Shown here: positions 1-6,122 of the stretch, piece by piece
Layout of the letters: each line of letters begins with the position of its first letter
Numbering within the stretch: the first letter of the stretch is position 1
DNA from: Prosthecobacter sp. SYSU 5D2
GTDB taxonomy: Bacteria > Verrucomicrobiota > Verrucomicrobiia > Verrucomicrobiales > Verrucomicrobiaceae
Assembly: GCF_039655865.1 (NCBI RefSeq)
Contig: NZ_JBBYXL010000006.1
Coordinates: 1-64,000 of the forward strand
Length of the DNA stretch: 64,000 bases
Direction of reading: 5' to 3'
Made by a program: the position numbers and the translations under genes
The notes under the pieces: generated by a model
Seen by the model: only the letters and a program-made list of their open reading frames with translations
What the model was told of the DNA's origin: nothing
Databases searched by the model: none

Positions 1-2
1 CC

Positions 3-152
3 GCCCCCCTCCTCACCGCCTTCCATGAGGCCAGCCCCCCCTGGCTCAAAATCACCCGCACCGTCCAAATAACCTCCATCCCCCGCACCGACCTTGGCAA
101 AGTCCGCCAAGAGGAGCTGCGCCAGCAAGTAGCTCAGTTGGTCCCCAACTGA
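3..152 (+). CDS. C-terminal end of an AMP-forming acyl-CoA synthetase/ligase (partial)
   Basis: An open frame enters from the left edge and stops at 150-152; only the last 49 residues are present. The tail contains PRTDLGKVRQEEL, which matches the A10 motif of the ANL (AMP-binding) superfamily, where the lysine of GK is the catalytic lysine of the adenylation half-reaction. The short tail after A10 is typical of acyl-CoA ligases. The substrate cannot be read from this piece. MenE (o-succinylbenzoate-CoA ligase) is possible because menF and menD lie about 27 kb away, but that is only a guess. The fragment is too short for an automatic gene call, so the family is read from this motif alone. Confidence 0.6.
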   Translation, partial: APLLTAFHEASPPWLKITRTVQITSIPRTDLGKVRQEELRQQVAQLVPN

Positions 153-744
153 GGTTCCCGCAAAAGCCCCCCAAGTGAAGCGGGCATTCGCTTCGCGGCT
201 TCGCACCTGCCTGCTCCCGCTCCCGAAATCTTTGCCAAACACCTTCTTCACGCCAAGCCGCGCGAGAGGAGCGTGGGCACTCTTGCCCGCATTCATTTCC
301 CTGCGGCGCAGCCGCCTAAATCGTCCCTGAATTCCCCCCATCACCCTCACCAGCGAATGGCCAAAGAAGATGATTTTCTAAACCACTAATGCTCACTAAT
401 AAGCACTAATAGTCGGGAACCATTAAAAGGGCCGAAACAGAGGGGAAAAGCCAAAACCCGTCCTGGAAGGACGATGGAAGGTAGCCGGTTGGTAAAAATT
501 TCCCGCGCCGAGGAGAGCCCGAAAACCACCAGGCTTGGATTGGCTCTGGACTCATCATGTCATTATTGGGGAAACGGGATCCGTCTGCGACAATTGACAG
601 ATTGGCCATTCCATGAATGAGCAGCGCCATCAACGTCAGCCAGCAAATCCGTCGTTAGGTCATTCACGAGACGCGAACTGCAATCGGTTGGAAGGTTGAG
701 CCTGCATTGGGTCTCCCAGCGCTGCCTGGGTCTGCATCTCCAGC
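153..744. other. Non-coding stretch before the repeat mosaic
   Basis: No ORF here has codon use or similarity resembling a gene. A 75-codon minus-strand frame (406-633) looks random. The only structure noticed is the 10-mer repeat at 381-410, listed separately. No tRNA or other RNA gene is recognisable. Confidence 0.5.
381..410. repeat. Three phased copies of a decamer NNNCACTAAT
   Basis: Positions 381-390, 391-400 and 401-410 read aacCACTAAT, gctCACTAAT and aagCACTAAT. This is a 10-nt period in which seven bases are constant and three vary. Ten base pairs is close to one helical turn, so the conserved heptamers would face the same side of the DNA. Three copies are few and chance is not excluded, but two other phased oligomer repeat families occur in this window. 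Confidence 0.6.
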
Positions 745-865
745 GGGGGAGTTTTCGTGCTTTTCGTGCTTTTCGTTCGTCGTGTGGCATTGGGCCACCC
801 GCAGTTAGCCGGGGCGCTGGCGGAGTGAACCGGTCATGATCTGGTTCATTGGAAAAAGGGAGTGG
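745..865. repeat. Repeat block R, copy 1
   Basis: A block of about 120 bp starts GGGGGAGTTTTCGT, continues as a 9-mer run (GTGCTTTTC type), then a conserved segment containing CCGCAGTTAGCCGG and GGCGGAGTGAAC, and ends ATTGGAAAAAGGGAGTGGAG. It is closely matched by 1744-1865, almost exactly 1 kb downstream, and by the shorter 1006-1080 copy. No coding frame is shared by the copies. Confidence 0.75.
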
Positions 866-963
866 AGATTTTTCCGGGGGCCAGGCGGCGGATGATCTCC
901 CCGGCAGGGCCGTAAAGGGCGGCTGGGGAAAGCTGCGGGCGCTGCTGCGCGGGGGACGAAAAG
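843..963. repeat. Repeat block S, copy 1
   Basis: This block runs from TTCATTGGAAAAAGGGAGTG through CCAGGCGGCGGATGATCTCC and CCGGCAGGGCC to GCGGGCGCTGCTGCGCGGG. It matches 1285-1400 with scattered substitutions. Its start overlaps the end of block R copy 1, so the R and S blocks form a composite unit that has been partly re-copied. Confidence 0.7.
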
Positions 964-1035
964 CACGAATTGAACGAAAAGTCCTCCTGGGGAGAGGGGG
1001 AGTTTTCGTTAAATTCGTTAAATTCGTTCTTCGTA
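956..1035. repeat. Mixed 9-mer hairpin joining blocks S and R
   Basis: ACGAAAAGCACGAATTGAACGAAAAG (956-981) is followed by a G-rich spacer and then AGTTTTCGTTAAATTCGTTA (1011-1030). The inner arms GAACGAAAA and TTTTCGTT are complementary, so the RNA or single-stranded DNA could fold back. Both 9-mer types (GAAAAGCAC and GAATTTAAC) occur in this one element. Confidence 0.55.
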
Positions 1036-1080
1036 TGGCATTGGGCCGCCCGCAGGTAGCCGGGGCGCTGGCGGAGTGTG
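1006..1080. repeat. Repeat block R, copy 2, with the alternative 9-mer
   Basis: The flanks match block R copies 1 and 3 (GGGGGAGTTTTCGT at the left; GCATTGGGCC, GTAGCCGGGGCGCTGGCGGA at the right). The 9-mer run between them is GTTAAATTC instead of GTGCTTTTC. The same flanks therefore carry two different microsatellite cores. The homology stops at about 1080, before the ATTGGAAAA end seen in copies 1 and 3. Confidence 0.7.
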
Positions 1081-1284
1081 GAGGTGATGTTCTCCAATGT
1101 GGCAGGTGAGAAAGACGCTGGATCTGCCTGGTCTGTCGCCGTGTGGCAGCTTGACATATGCGGCTTGCTTTGGCGCACTTCATCAGCCTCGCTAGTGAGT
1201 CTGATGTTTGGGCCATTGGAACCCACCTTGTTTTGACCAGGCGAGGCATTTTGGTGGATGGAATCGCTGTGTTCGAGGGGAGTG
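1081..1284. other. Unique sequence between repeat blocks
   Basis: No repeat or convincing gene is seen. Short open frames on both strands run through into the repeats and look random. No RNA gene is recognisable. Confidence 0.4.
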
Positions 1285-1400
1285 GAAGTCATTGGAAAAG
1301 GGAGTGGAGAGTTTCTGCATGGGCCAGGTGGCGGATGATGTCCCCGGCAGGGCCATCAAGGGCCGCAGGGGCAGGCTGCGGGCGCTGCTGCGGGAGATAC
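1285..1400. repeat. Repeat block S, copy 2
   Basis: This copy contains ATTGGAAAAGGGAGTGGAGA, then CCAGGTGGCGGATGATGTCC, CCGGCAGGGCC and GCGGGCGCTGCTGCGGGAGA. It is the counterpart of 843-963. Its right end, GGCGGGCGCTGCTGCG-like, is the same segment that then recurs in every unit of the 74-bp tandem array, so the array appears to have grown from the end of this block. Confidence 0.7.
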
Positions 1401-1728
1401 GAATTTAACGAATTTAACGAATTGCCCCCCTGTGGAGAGGGGGGGCAGGCGGCGGGTGCTGCTGCGCGGGATACGAAAAGCACGAAAAGCACGAAAACTC
1501 CTCCCGTGGAGAGCAGGGGCAGGCGGCGGGCGCTGCTGCGGGAGATACGAATTTAACGAATTTAACGAATTTAACGAATTGCCCCCCCTGTGGAGAGGGG
1601 GGCAGGCGGCGGGTGCTGCTGCGCGGGATACGAAAAGCACGAAAAGCACGAAAAGTCCTCTTGTGGAGAGCAAGGGCAGGCGGCGGGTGCTGCTGCGCGG
1701 GATACGAAAAGCACGAAAAGCACGAAAA
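1398..1728. repeat. Nested tandem array: 74-bp units each carrying a 9-mer microsatellite
   Basis: TACGAA starts at 1398, 1472, 1546, 1629 and 1703, giving spacings of 74, 74, 83 and 74 bp. The 83-bp unit is longer by exactly one 9-mer. The cores alternate: (GAATTTAAC)n in units 1 and 3, (GAAAAGCAC)n in units 2, 4 and 5. Between cores each unit has a CCTC or C-run, TGTGGAGAG, a G-run and GGCAGGCGGCGGG(T/C)GCTGCTGCG. In units 1 and 3 the C-run and G-run can pair around TGTGG. The repeats read open in several frames on both strands (EFNEFN-, KHEKHE- and FVLFVL-type peptides), which is a by-product of a 9-nt period and not evidence of coding. Confidence 0.85.
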
Positions 1729-1777
1729 GTCCTCTTGTGGAGAGGGGGAGTTTTCGTGCTTTTCGTAGTTTTCGTTC
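1703..1777. repeat. Inverted 9-mer arms ending the array
   Basis: The last array core, ACGAAAAGCACGAAAAGCAC followed by GAAAA (1704-1728), is followed after about 23 nt by TTTTCGTGCTTTTCGTAGTT and TTCGT (1751-1775). The arms are complementary over about 25 nt with one or two mismatches. They could form a long hairpin. The right arm is also the start of block R copy 3. Confidence 0.8.
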
Positions 1778-1865
1778 GTGGTGTGGCAGTGGGCCACCCG
1801 CAGTTAGCCGGAGTGCTGGCGGAGTGAACGGGTCATGTCCTGGCTCATTGGAAAAGGGAGTGGAG
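1744..1865. repeat. Repeat block R, copy 3
   Basis: This is the closest match to copy 1 (745-865): the same GGGGGAGTTTTCGTGCTTTTCG start, GTGTGGCA, GGGCCACCCGCAGTTAGCCGG, GCTGGCGGAGTGAAC, and ATTGGAAAAGGGAGTGGAGG end. Copies 1 and 3 bracket the whole mosaic. Confidence 0.75.
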
Positions 1866-2122
1866 GAAAACGGGGTGAGGGTGAAATGGTGCTGAATGAG
1901 GCTGATTTTTGGATGAGAAATCTCTGCGAATCTGACCTCAAAGCGGCCTTCATTCAGTGCCATTCGAGTCAGGGTGCGACTCTTGACAGAACACCCTGAA
2001 GCCAAGATCTCCGGCCTCAGCCCGAACCACTGCAAACAAACACAATCAACGGCCAGCAACCGCTATCGCCGAGGTGCGCCGTTCCCTTTTGCATCTTCCT
2101 TCCTCCTGGCTACAAGTCCCTC
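1866..2122. other. Upstream region of the zeta-toxin-like gene
   Basis: No convincing gene is seen. A 37-codon frame (1886-1999) lies where a small antitoxin might be, but it has no recognisable family or clear ribosome-binding site and is not called. No clear promoter is seen. Confidence 0.35.
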
Positions 2123-2863
2123 ATGAACCCCGTCCTCTGCATCATCGGCGGCTGCAATGGCGCAGGCAAGACCACGCTCGCGCGGGAGCTGTTGCCCCGG
2201 CTTGGGTTGAGGCGCTTTCTCAATGCCGATGAGATCGCTCGCGGCCTCTCGCCGCTGGATCCCTCCCTCTGCGCCTTCCGCGCCGGACGCCTCCTGCTGG
2301 AAGAAGCCCGCGCCCTCATCCAGGCCGGGACCAGCTTTGCCATTGAGTCCACCCTCAGCGGCAAAACCTACCTCGCCCTGATCCGCGAAGCCAAAGCGCG
2401 GGGCTACCGGTTCCACCTTCATTACCTCATCATCGGCTCCGCCACCCAGGCCGTCTCCCGCGTGGACCTCCGCGTCCGCCTCGGCGGCCACCACGTGCCC
2501 GAGGCCGACATCCGCCGCCGCTTCGACCGCAGCCGCCGCCACTGGACCCACGACTACCTCCCCCTTGCCGATGAGTGGGTCTTGTGGGATAATCAAGTGC
2601 CACCGCCGCGTCAGGTCGCCGATAATAAGACGCACACCCTCGACCAAGTCCAAGCCATGTTCACCTCCAACACCCTCCAGGAAGCACCGCTGCGTGAAAT
2701 GTCGGAGATGTCCAAGATCGGCCTCGAAGCTGGTCGCGTCGCCACTGAGAAGATGCTGGACTACTACAAGCGCATGGGCATCAAAGTCACTCCCGAGATG
2801 ACCCTCGCCCCCGAAAAACCCGTGCGCAAGGCCAGGAGCAAAACCAAGGTCAAGGCCCCGTAA
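2123..2863 (+). CDS. Zeta-toxin-like P-loop kinase
   Basis: A 246-residue cytosolic P-loop protein. The Walker A motif GGCNGAGKTTL lies at residues 9-19. It is followed by FLNADEIARGLSP, FAIESTLSG, and a long arginine-rich stretch RVRLGGHHVPEADIRRRF that matches the lid or substrate region of zeta-toxin-like ATPases. Family members phosphorylate small molecules; the true zeta toxins phosphorylate UDP-N-acetylglucosamine, but many chromosomal homologues have no tested substrate. The C-terminal 60 residues are lysine-rich (ARSKTKVKAP end). No epsilon-type antitoxin gene is adjacent, so a toxin role is not shown. The ATG follows a region without a strong Shine-Dalgarno. It lies directly after the repeat mosaic. 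Confidence 0.8.
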   Translation: MNPVLCIIGGCNGAGKTTLARELLPRLGLRRFLNADEIARGLSPLDPSLCAFRAGRLLLEEARALIQAGTSFAIESTLSGKTYLALIREAKARGYRFHLHYLIIGSATQAVSRVDLRVRLGGHHVPEADIRRRFDRSRRHWTHDYLPLADEWVLWDNQVPPPRQVADNKTHTLDQVQAMFTSNTLQEAPLREMSEMSKIGLEAGRVATEKMLDYYKRMGIKVTPEMTLAPEKPVRKARSKTKVKAP

Positions 2864-3180
2864 CCTCCCGCTGGCTGTCGAGAGTGAGAACATGGAAACC
2901 TCGCGCGGCAGAGCCTGGAGCCAGGCAGCCGGAGGCCCGTCATGTGTCGTCAGCCGCGAGGCTGGCACGAAGCGTTGACAGCGGGCACCAAAGCCGTGGC
3001 ATTGAGCTTCGAAAGTGTATCCATGAGGACTGTCTTCGCCGTTGACCCAGCGGGGACCCGTGCGCGCATCGCGACCAATGGCCAGCCAGCGATGGGCGAG
3101 CCACCGGAGTCTTGGACTAGGGCAAAGGTGCATGACCAGGGAAGCCTGTCCTTCGCGTCAGCTTCCCTCCTATCAAGAAA
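2864..3180. other. Intergenic stretch without a recognised gene
   Basis: This 317-bp gap lies between the zeta-like gene and the end of the cupin gene. Open frames here are continuations of shadow frames. No repeat, RNA gene or clear terminator is seen. Confidence 0.4.
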
Positions 3181-3540
3181 TCACAAAGTGGCAAAATAGG
3201 TATCGTCGTGAGAATATGGCGGGGCGCAGCAGCAGAGAAAGCGGAGGGTCTGGGTGGCGGTGATCTGGTGCCAGGCACCGGGGGGAATGAGGATGGCATC
3301 GCCAGGGGAGACGGGGCGTTCCTCGCCGTCTATTTCCATGGTGCCTTCGCCTTCGAGGATGTAGTAGAACTCCTCGCTGAGTTTGTGATAGTGGCGCTCG
3401 GTGGGGCGGCCGACTGGGACGGTGGCCTCGGCGAGGGACTGGTTTTGCACGGGGGCATTGGTCCGGTCCAGGATGCTGCGGATGGTGCTGCCGTCCTTGG
3501 TGGTGAAGGGAACTTGTTTAGAAAGTGGGTTGATGGTCAT
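3181..3540 (-). CDS. Small cupin-fold protein
   Basis: A 119-residue single-domain cupin. Motif 1 is GRPTERHYHKLSEEFYYILEGEG (split here as RHYHKLSEEFYYILEG, residues 49-64), with H50, H52 and E57 as likely metal ligands. Motif 2, PGDAILIPPGAWHQI (residues 79-93), supplies the last histidine. Such small cupins bind a divalent metal and act as sugar isomerases, dioxygenases or sensors; the substrate is not evident. The start at 3540 (MTINPL) is chosen because a longer open frame upstream overlaps the SDR gene on the other strand. It is divergent from the SDR gene with a 48-bp gap that should hold both promoters. The C-terminal FLCCCAPPYS with three cysteines is uncommon for the fold. Confidence 0.85.
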   Translation of the reverse strand: MTINPLSKQVPFTTKDGSTIRSILDRTNAPVQNQSLAEATVPVGRPTERHYHKLSEEFYYILEGEGTMEIDGEERPVSPGDAILIPPGAWHQITATQTLRFLCCCAPPYSHDDTYFATL

Positions 3541-3588
3541 GCGGATGCACGCATGGTCTGCGGGTGCACGCCGTGTGCAAGTTTCCGC

Positions 3589-4398
3589 ATGAACTTTGAT
3601 ACCCAACATTGCAATGCTCTTATCACCGGTGCGTCCTCGGGGCTGGGGGCGGAGTTTGCCCGGCAGCTTGCGCCGGAGGCGGGGGCGTTGTTTCTGACGG
3701 GACGGCGGATGGAGGCGCTGGAGGCGGTGAAAACGGAGTGCCTGGTGCTGAACGGGGCGCTGAAAGTGCATCTGCATGCCTGTGACATCGCTACGGAGGA
3801 GGGCAGGGGAGCTCTGCTGAAGGAGGTCGTGGCCTCCGGTTTCCAGCCGAATTTGCTGATCAATAATGCCGGGATGGGGGATTATGGAACGGTGGCCACG
3901 GCGGCGGCGGAGAAGTTGAAGGCGCAGATGGATCTGAATGTGACGGCCCTGGTGCTGCTGACGCATGCCTGCCTGCCGCTGCTGAAGAGGCCAGGAGGGA
4001 TCATCAACATCAGCTCGCTGGCCAGTGCGCTGCCGCTGCCGGCGATGGCAGTCTATGCTGCGAGCAAAGCTTTTGTGACGAGTTTTTCCGAAGCATTGGC
4101 CGTTGAGGTGGAGCGGGAGGGGATCGCGGTGACTTGCGTGTGCCCAGGACCGACGCCGACGGGTTTTGGCAAGACCGCCCAGCGTCCAGACGGTGAGGAT
4201 ACGGACCGGGACGGTCAGGATCTTTTACGCATCCCGCCGCAGCAGGTGGTGGCGGAAGGTCTCGCGGCCTTGCGCAGCGGGCATACCTGCGTGTATCCAG
4301 GGCTGGGAGTGAAAATCGCCTTCCGGCTTTTTCGCCACCTTCCACGTATCCTTTTGCGTCCCCTGTTGCGGAGACGGTTTGCCAAAGGCACAGTCTAA
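3589..4398 (+). CDS. Short-chain dehydrogenase/reductase (SDR)
   Basis: A 269-residue NAD(P)-dependent oxidoreductase with a Rossmann fold. The dinucleotide motif TGASSGLG is at residues 12-19, the structural NNAG motif sits near residue 88, and the catalytic S-YxxxK is present as NISSLAS and then YAASK. An R close after the glycine motif (TGRR) suggests NADPH. It resembles the classical DltE/YqjQ-like SDRs with a basic C-terminal tail (RHLPRILLRPLLRRRF), which may touch the membrane. The ATG at 3589 places the glycine motif at the usual distance; the open frame runs further upstream only because it crosses the antisense of the cupin gene. Substrate unknown. Confidence 0.88.
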   Translation: MNFDTQHCNALITGASSGLGAEFARQLAPEAGALFLTGRRMEALEAVKTECLVLNGALKVHLHACDIATEEGRGALLKEVVASGFQPNLLINNAGMGDYGTVATAAAEKLKAQMDLNVTALVLLTHACLPLLKRPGGIINISSLASALPLPAMAVYAASKAFVTSFSEALAVEVEREGIAVTCVCPGPTPTGFGKTAQRPDGEDTDRDGQDLLRIPPQQVVAEGLAALRSGHTCVYPGLGVKIAFRLFRHLPRILLRPLLRRRFAKGTV

Positions 4399-4424
4399 AA
4401 AACTTAACACCTTCCCCCCCCGGC

Positions 4425-6104
4425 ATGTTCAAGCGCCCCGACCCTTCTTTGACCCCCATGGACCAGCGCGGTCCCAGCCCCTGGAATTCGCAGAAGCCGC
4501 AGAGCGGCAGTGTGCTGGGCAGGCTGATCCGGCTGATGGTGCTTATCATCATTGCCATCCTGCTGGTGCTGCCGTTTACGCCGTTTGCGGGCAAGATCAA
4601 ACGCGGACTGAAGGAGATTATCGCTGAGGCCCAGGAGGAGCGCACGCGCATCGTGACGCAGGAAGTGGAGAAGCGGGTGGAGGTGCCGCGAGAGGTGGTG
4701 AAGGAAGTGGTGAAAGAGGTCATCAAAGAGGTGCCAGCACCGCCGCCGCCGCTGCCGGAGGCCTTCATTCCGCGCCGGGATGTGGATGTTTCCACCTTTT
4801 ATAACGGCATCACCATCAAGACGGAGCTTCTGAAAGAACAGGGGACTTATGCCAACCTGGAGCGGCTGGACCCCGATGCCTACCGGGCGGAGTTCAAGCT
4901 GTCTGTGAGGGTGCCGAAGGCCAACCAGAGCCTCGCGGAGCTGTCGCGCATCAATCCGGCACTCCCGACGCTGCTGCCTGACCTGGCGGCCATGCTGCCT
5001 GCCTCAAAGGTCTCGGGCTTTTACCATAAGCTGTATGAAAACAAGACCAACGGCATCCAGCGGGACATCACCCGGCTGAACAAGATCCTGGACCGGCACA
5101 ATTTTTTCGACTGCGAGACGATCCTGGAAATGGAGCATCCGACGACCAAACGCAAGTCGCTGCTGATCCAGTCCGAGATGGATGTGGTGGCGGATGGATC
5201 CGACGGCGACCGCATGGCGACGCTGGATGAATACATCTTCATGTCGGACTATTATCAGCCCTTCACCAGCTATGCTTGGGCGAAGAAAACCAAGACGCCA
5301 AATCCGCTGCTGGCCCGCTGGGAGGCGCGGCTGAAAAAGGCGCAGGCGGACTATGCGGTGAAGGGCCTGACGGCGGAACGTAACCGGGAGCTGCAGGCGC
5401 TGATCCGGCAGCTTGAGCTGGAGATCAGTGAGATGAAGTCTCGCAGCAGCCTGATTGCGGAGAAGGATCCGTTCATTGTGCTGTCGCTGCTGTTTCGCGG
5501 TCACCCCACAAACAAACACACGCCGAACATGGGTGACTATGCGGTGGTCATTTATGGTGATAAGATGTATCCGGCCATTTGCGGGGATTATGGGCCGAGC
5601 CAGAAAATGGGTGAGGCCTCTCTCATGATGGCCAAAACCATCAATGAAAAAGCCTCTCCTTATCGGAGGCCGGAGAGTGATTTGAAGGTGACCTATGTGG
5701 TCTTTCCCGGCACGGCAGAAAAGCCAAACAGCCCGCCCAACCTGGAGCACTGGCATGCGAAGTGTGCGGAATATCTCAAGGAAATCGGGACACAAAATGC
5801 GGATGAAGTGCTTCACCGGTGGGAAGATCCGTTCAAGAAACCTGAACCAGTGCCGGAACCTGCCGTAGTCGGCGGTCTGGCAGCGGATGGTACACCGCTG
5901 CCAGCAGATGCAGTGACACCCCCTCCACCAACCAACACTACAACCACTCCGTCTGGGCCCGCAGCAGGAACACCAGAGACTGCTCCAAATACGACTGCGC
6001 CTGCCAGCACACCAGCGGCAACTCCGGCGGAATCTGGGACTACGGGCTCTGAGAGCACACCAAACCCAACGAATCCTCCGGCAGCCAGCAGCAATCCGAA
6101 ATGA
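4425..6104 (+). CDS. Membrane-anchored protein with GH75 chitosanase-like domain
   Basis: A 559-residue protein. Order: a short cytosolic N-terminus; one membrane segment at about 33-55 (LIRLMVLIIIAILLVLPF); a charged coiled coil with valine-glutamate-lysine repeats at 60-103; a proline hinge; a globular part at 115-470; and a low-complexity Pro/Thr/Ala tail from about 473. The globular part has SEMDVVADGSDGD (250-262) and AICGDYGPSQKMGEASL (385-400). These resemble the DxDxDG and GDxxG...GEAS blocks of GH75 (fungal-type) chitosanases. D388 and E397 are nine residues apart, as I recall for the catalytic Asp/Glu pair of GH75. A long helical insertion (about 297-345) separates the two blocks. 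A role in hydrolysing beta-1,4-glucosamine polymers or cell-wall glycan is inferred, not shown. It follows the SDR gene by 26 bp. Confidence 0.65.
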   Translation: MFKRPDPSLTPMDQRGPSPWNSQKPQSGSVLGRLIRLMVLIIIAILLVLPFTPFAGKIKRGLKEIIAEAQEERTRIVTQEVEKRVEVPREVVKEVVKEVIKEVPAPPPPLPEAFIPRRDVDVSTFYNGITIKTELLKEQGTYANLERLDPDAYRAEFKLSVRVPKANQSLAELSRINPALPTLLPDLAAMLPASKVSGFYHKLYENKTNGIQRDITRLNKILDRHNFFDCETILEMEHPTTKRKSLLIQSEMDVVADGSDGDRMATLDEYIFMSDYYQPFTSYAWAKKTKTPNPLLARWEARLKKAQADYAVKGLTAERNRELQALIRQLELEISEMKSRSSLIAEKDPFIVLSLLFRGHPTNKHTPNMGDYAVVIYGDKMYPAICGDYGPSQKMGEASLMMAKTINEKASPYRRPESDLKVTYVVFPGTAEKPNSPPNLEHWHAKCAEYLKEIGTQNADEVLHRWEDPFKKPEPVPEPAVVGGLAADGTPLPADAVTPPPPTNTTTTPSGPAAGTPETAPNTTAPASTPAATPAESGTTGSESTPNPTNPPAASSNPK

Positions 6105-6122
6105 AGGATTGAAATCGGCGCT

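Noticed and set aside
1398-1728. CRISPR-like array
   Set aside because: The spacers are not unique and of constant length; they are the same G+C-rich segment repeated. No cas genes are nearby.
1886-1999. 37-codon frame before the zeta-like gene
   Set aside because: No recognisable family, no clear ribosome-binding site, and it begins just after a repeat block. Kept only as a candidate antitoxin to test.
846-2059. Many open frames with EFNEFN-, KHEKHE-, FVLFVL-type peptides
   Set aside because: They follow the 9-nt repeat period in several frames on both strands and have no conserved start, ribosome-binding site or shared frame between copies.
2063-3133. 356-codon minus-strand frame
   Set aside because: It is antisense to the zeta-like gene, which has clear motifs; the frame has no family resemblance and is a by-product of G+C-rich third positions.
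3208-3588. Upstream extension of the SDR frame
   Set aside because: It runs antisense to the cupin gene, and the glycine-rich SDR motif starts 12 residues after the ATG at 3589.
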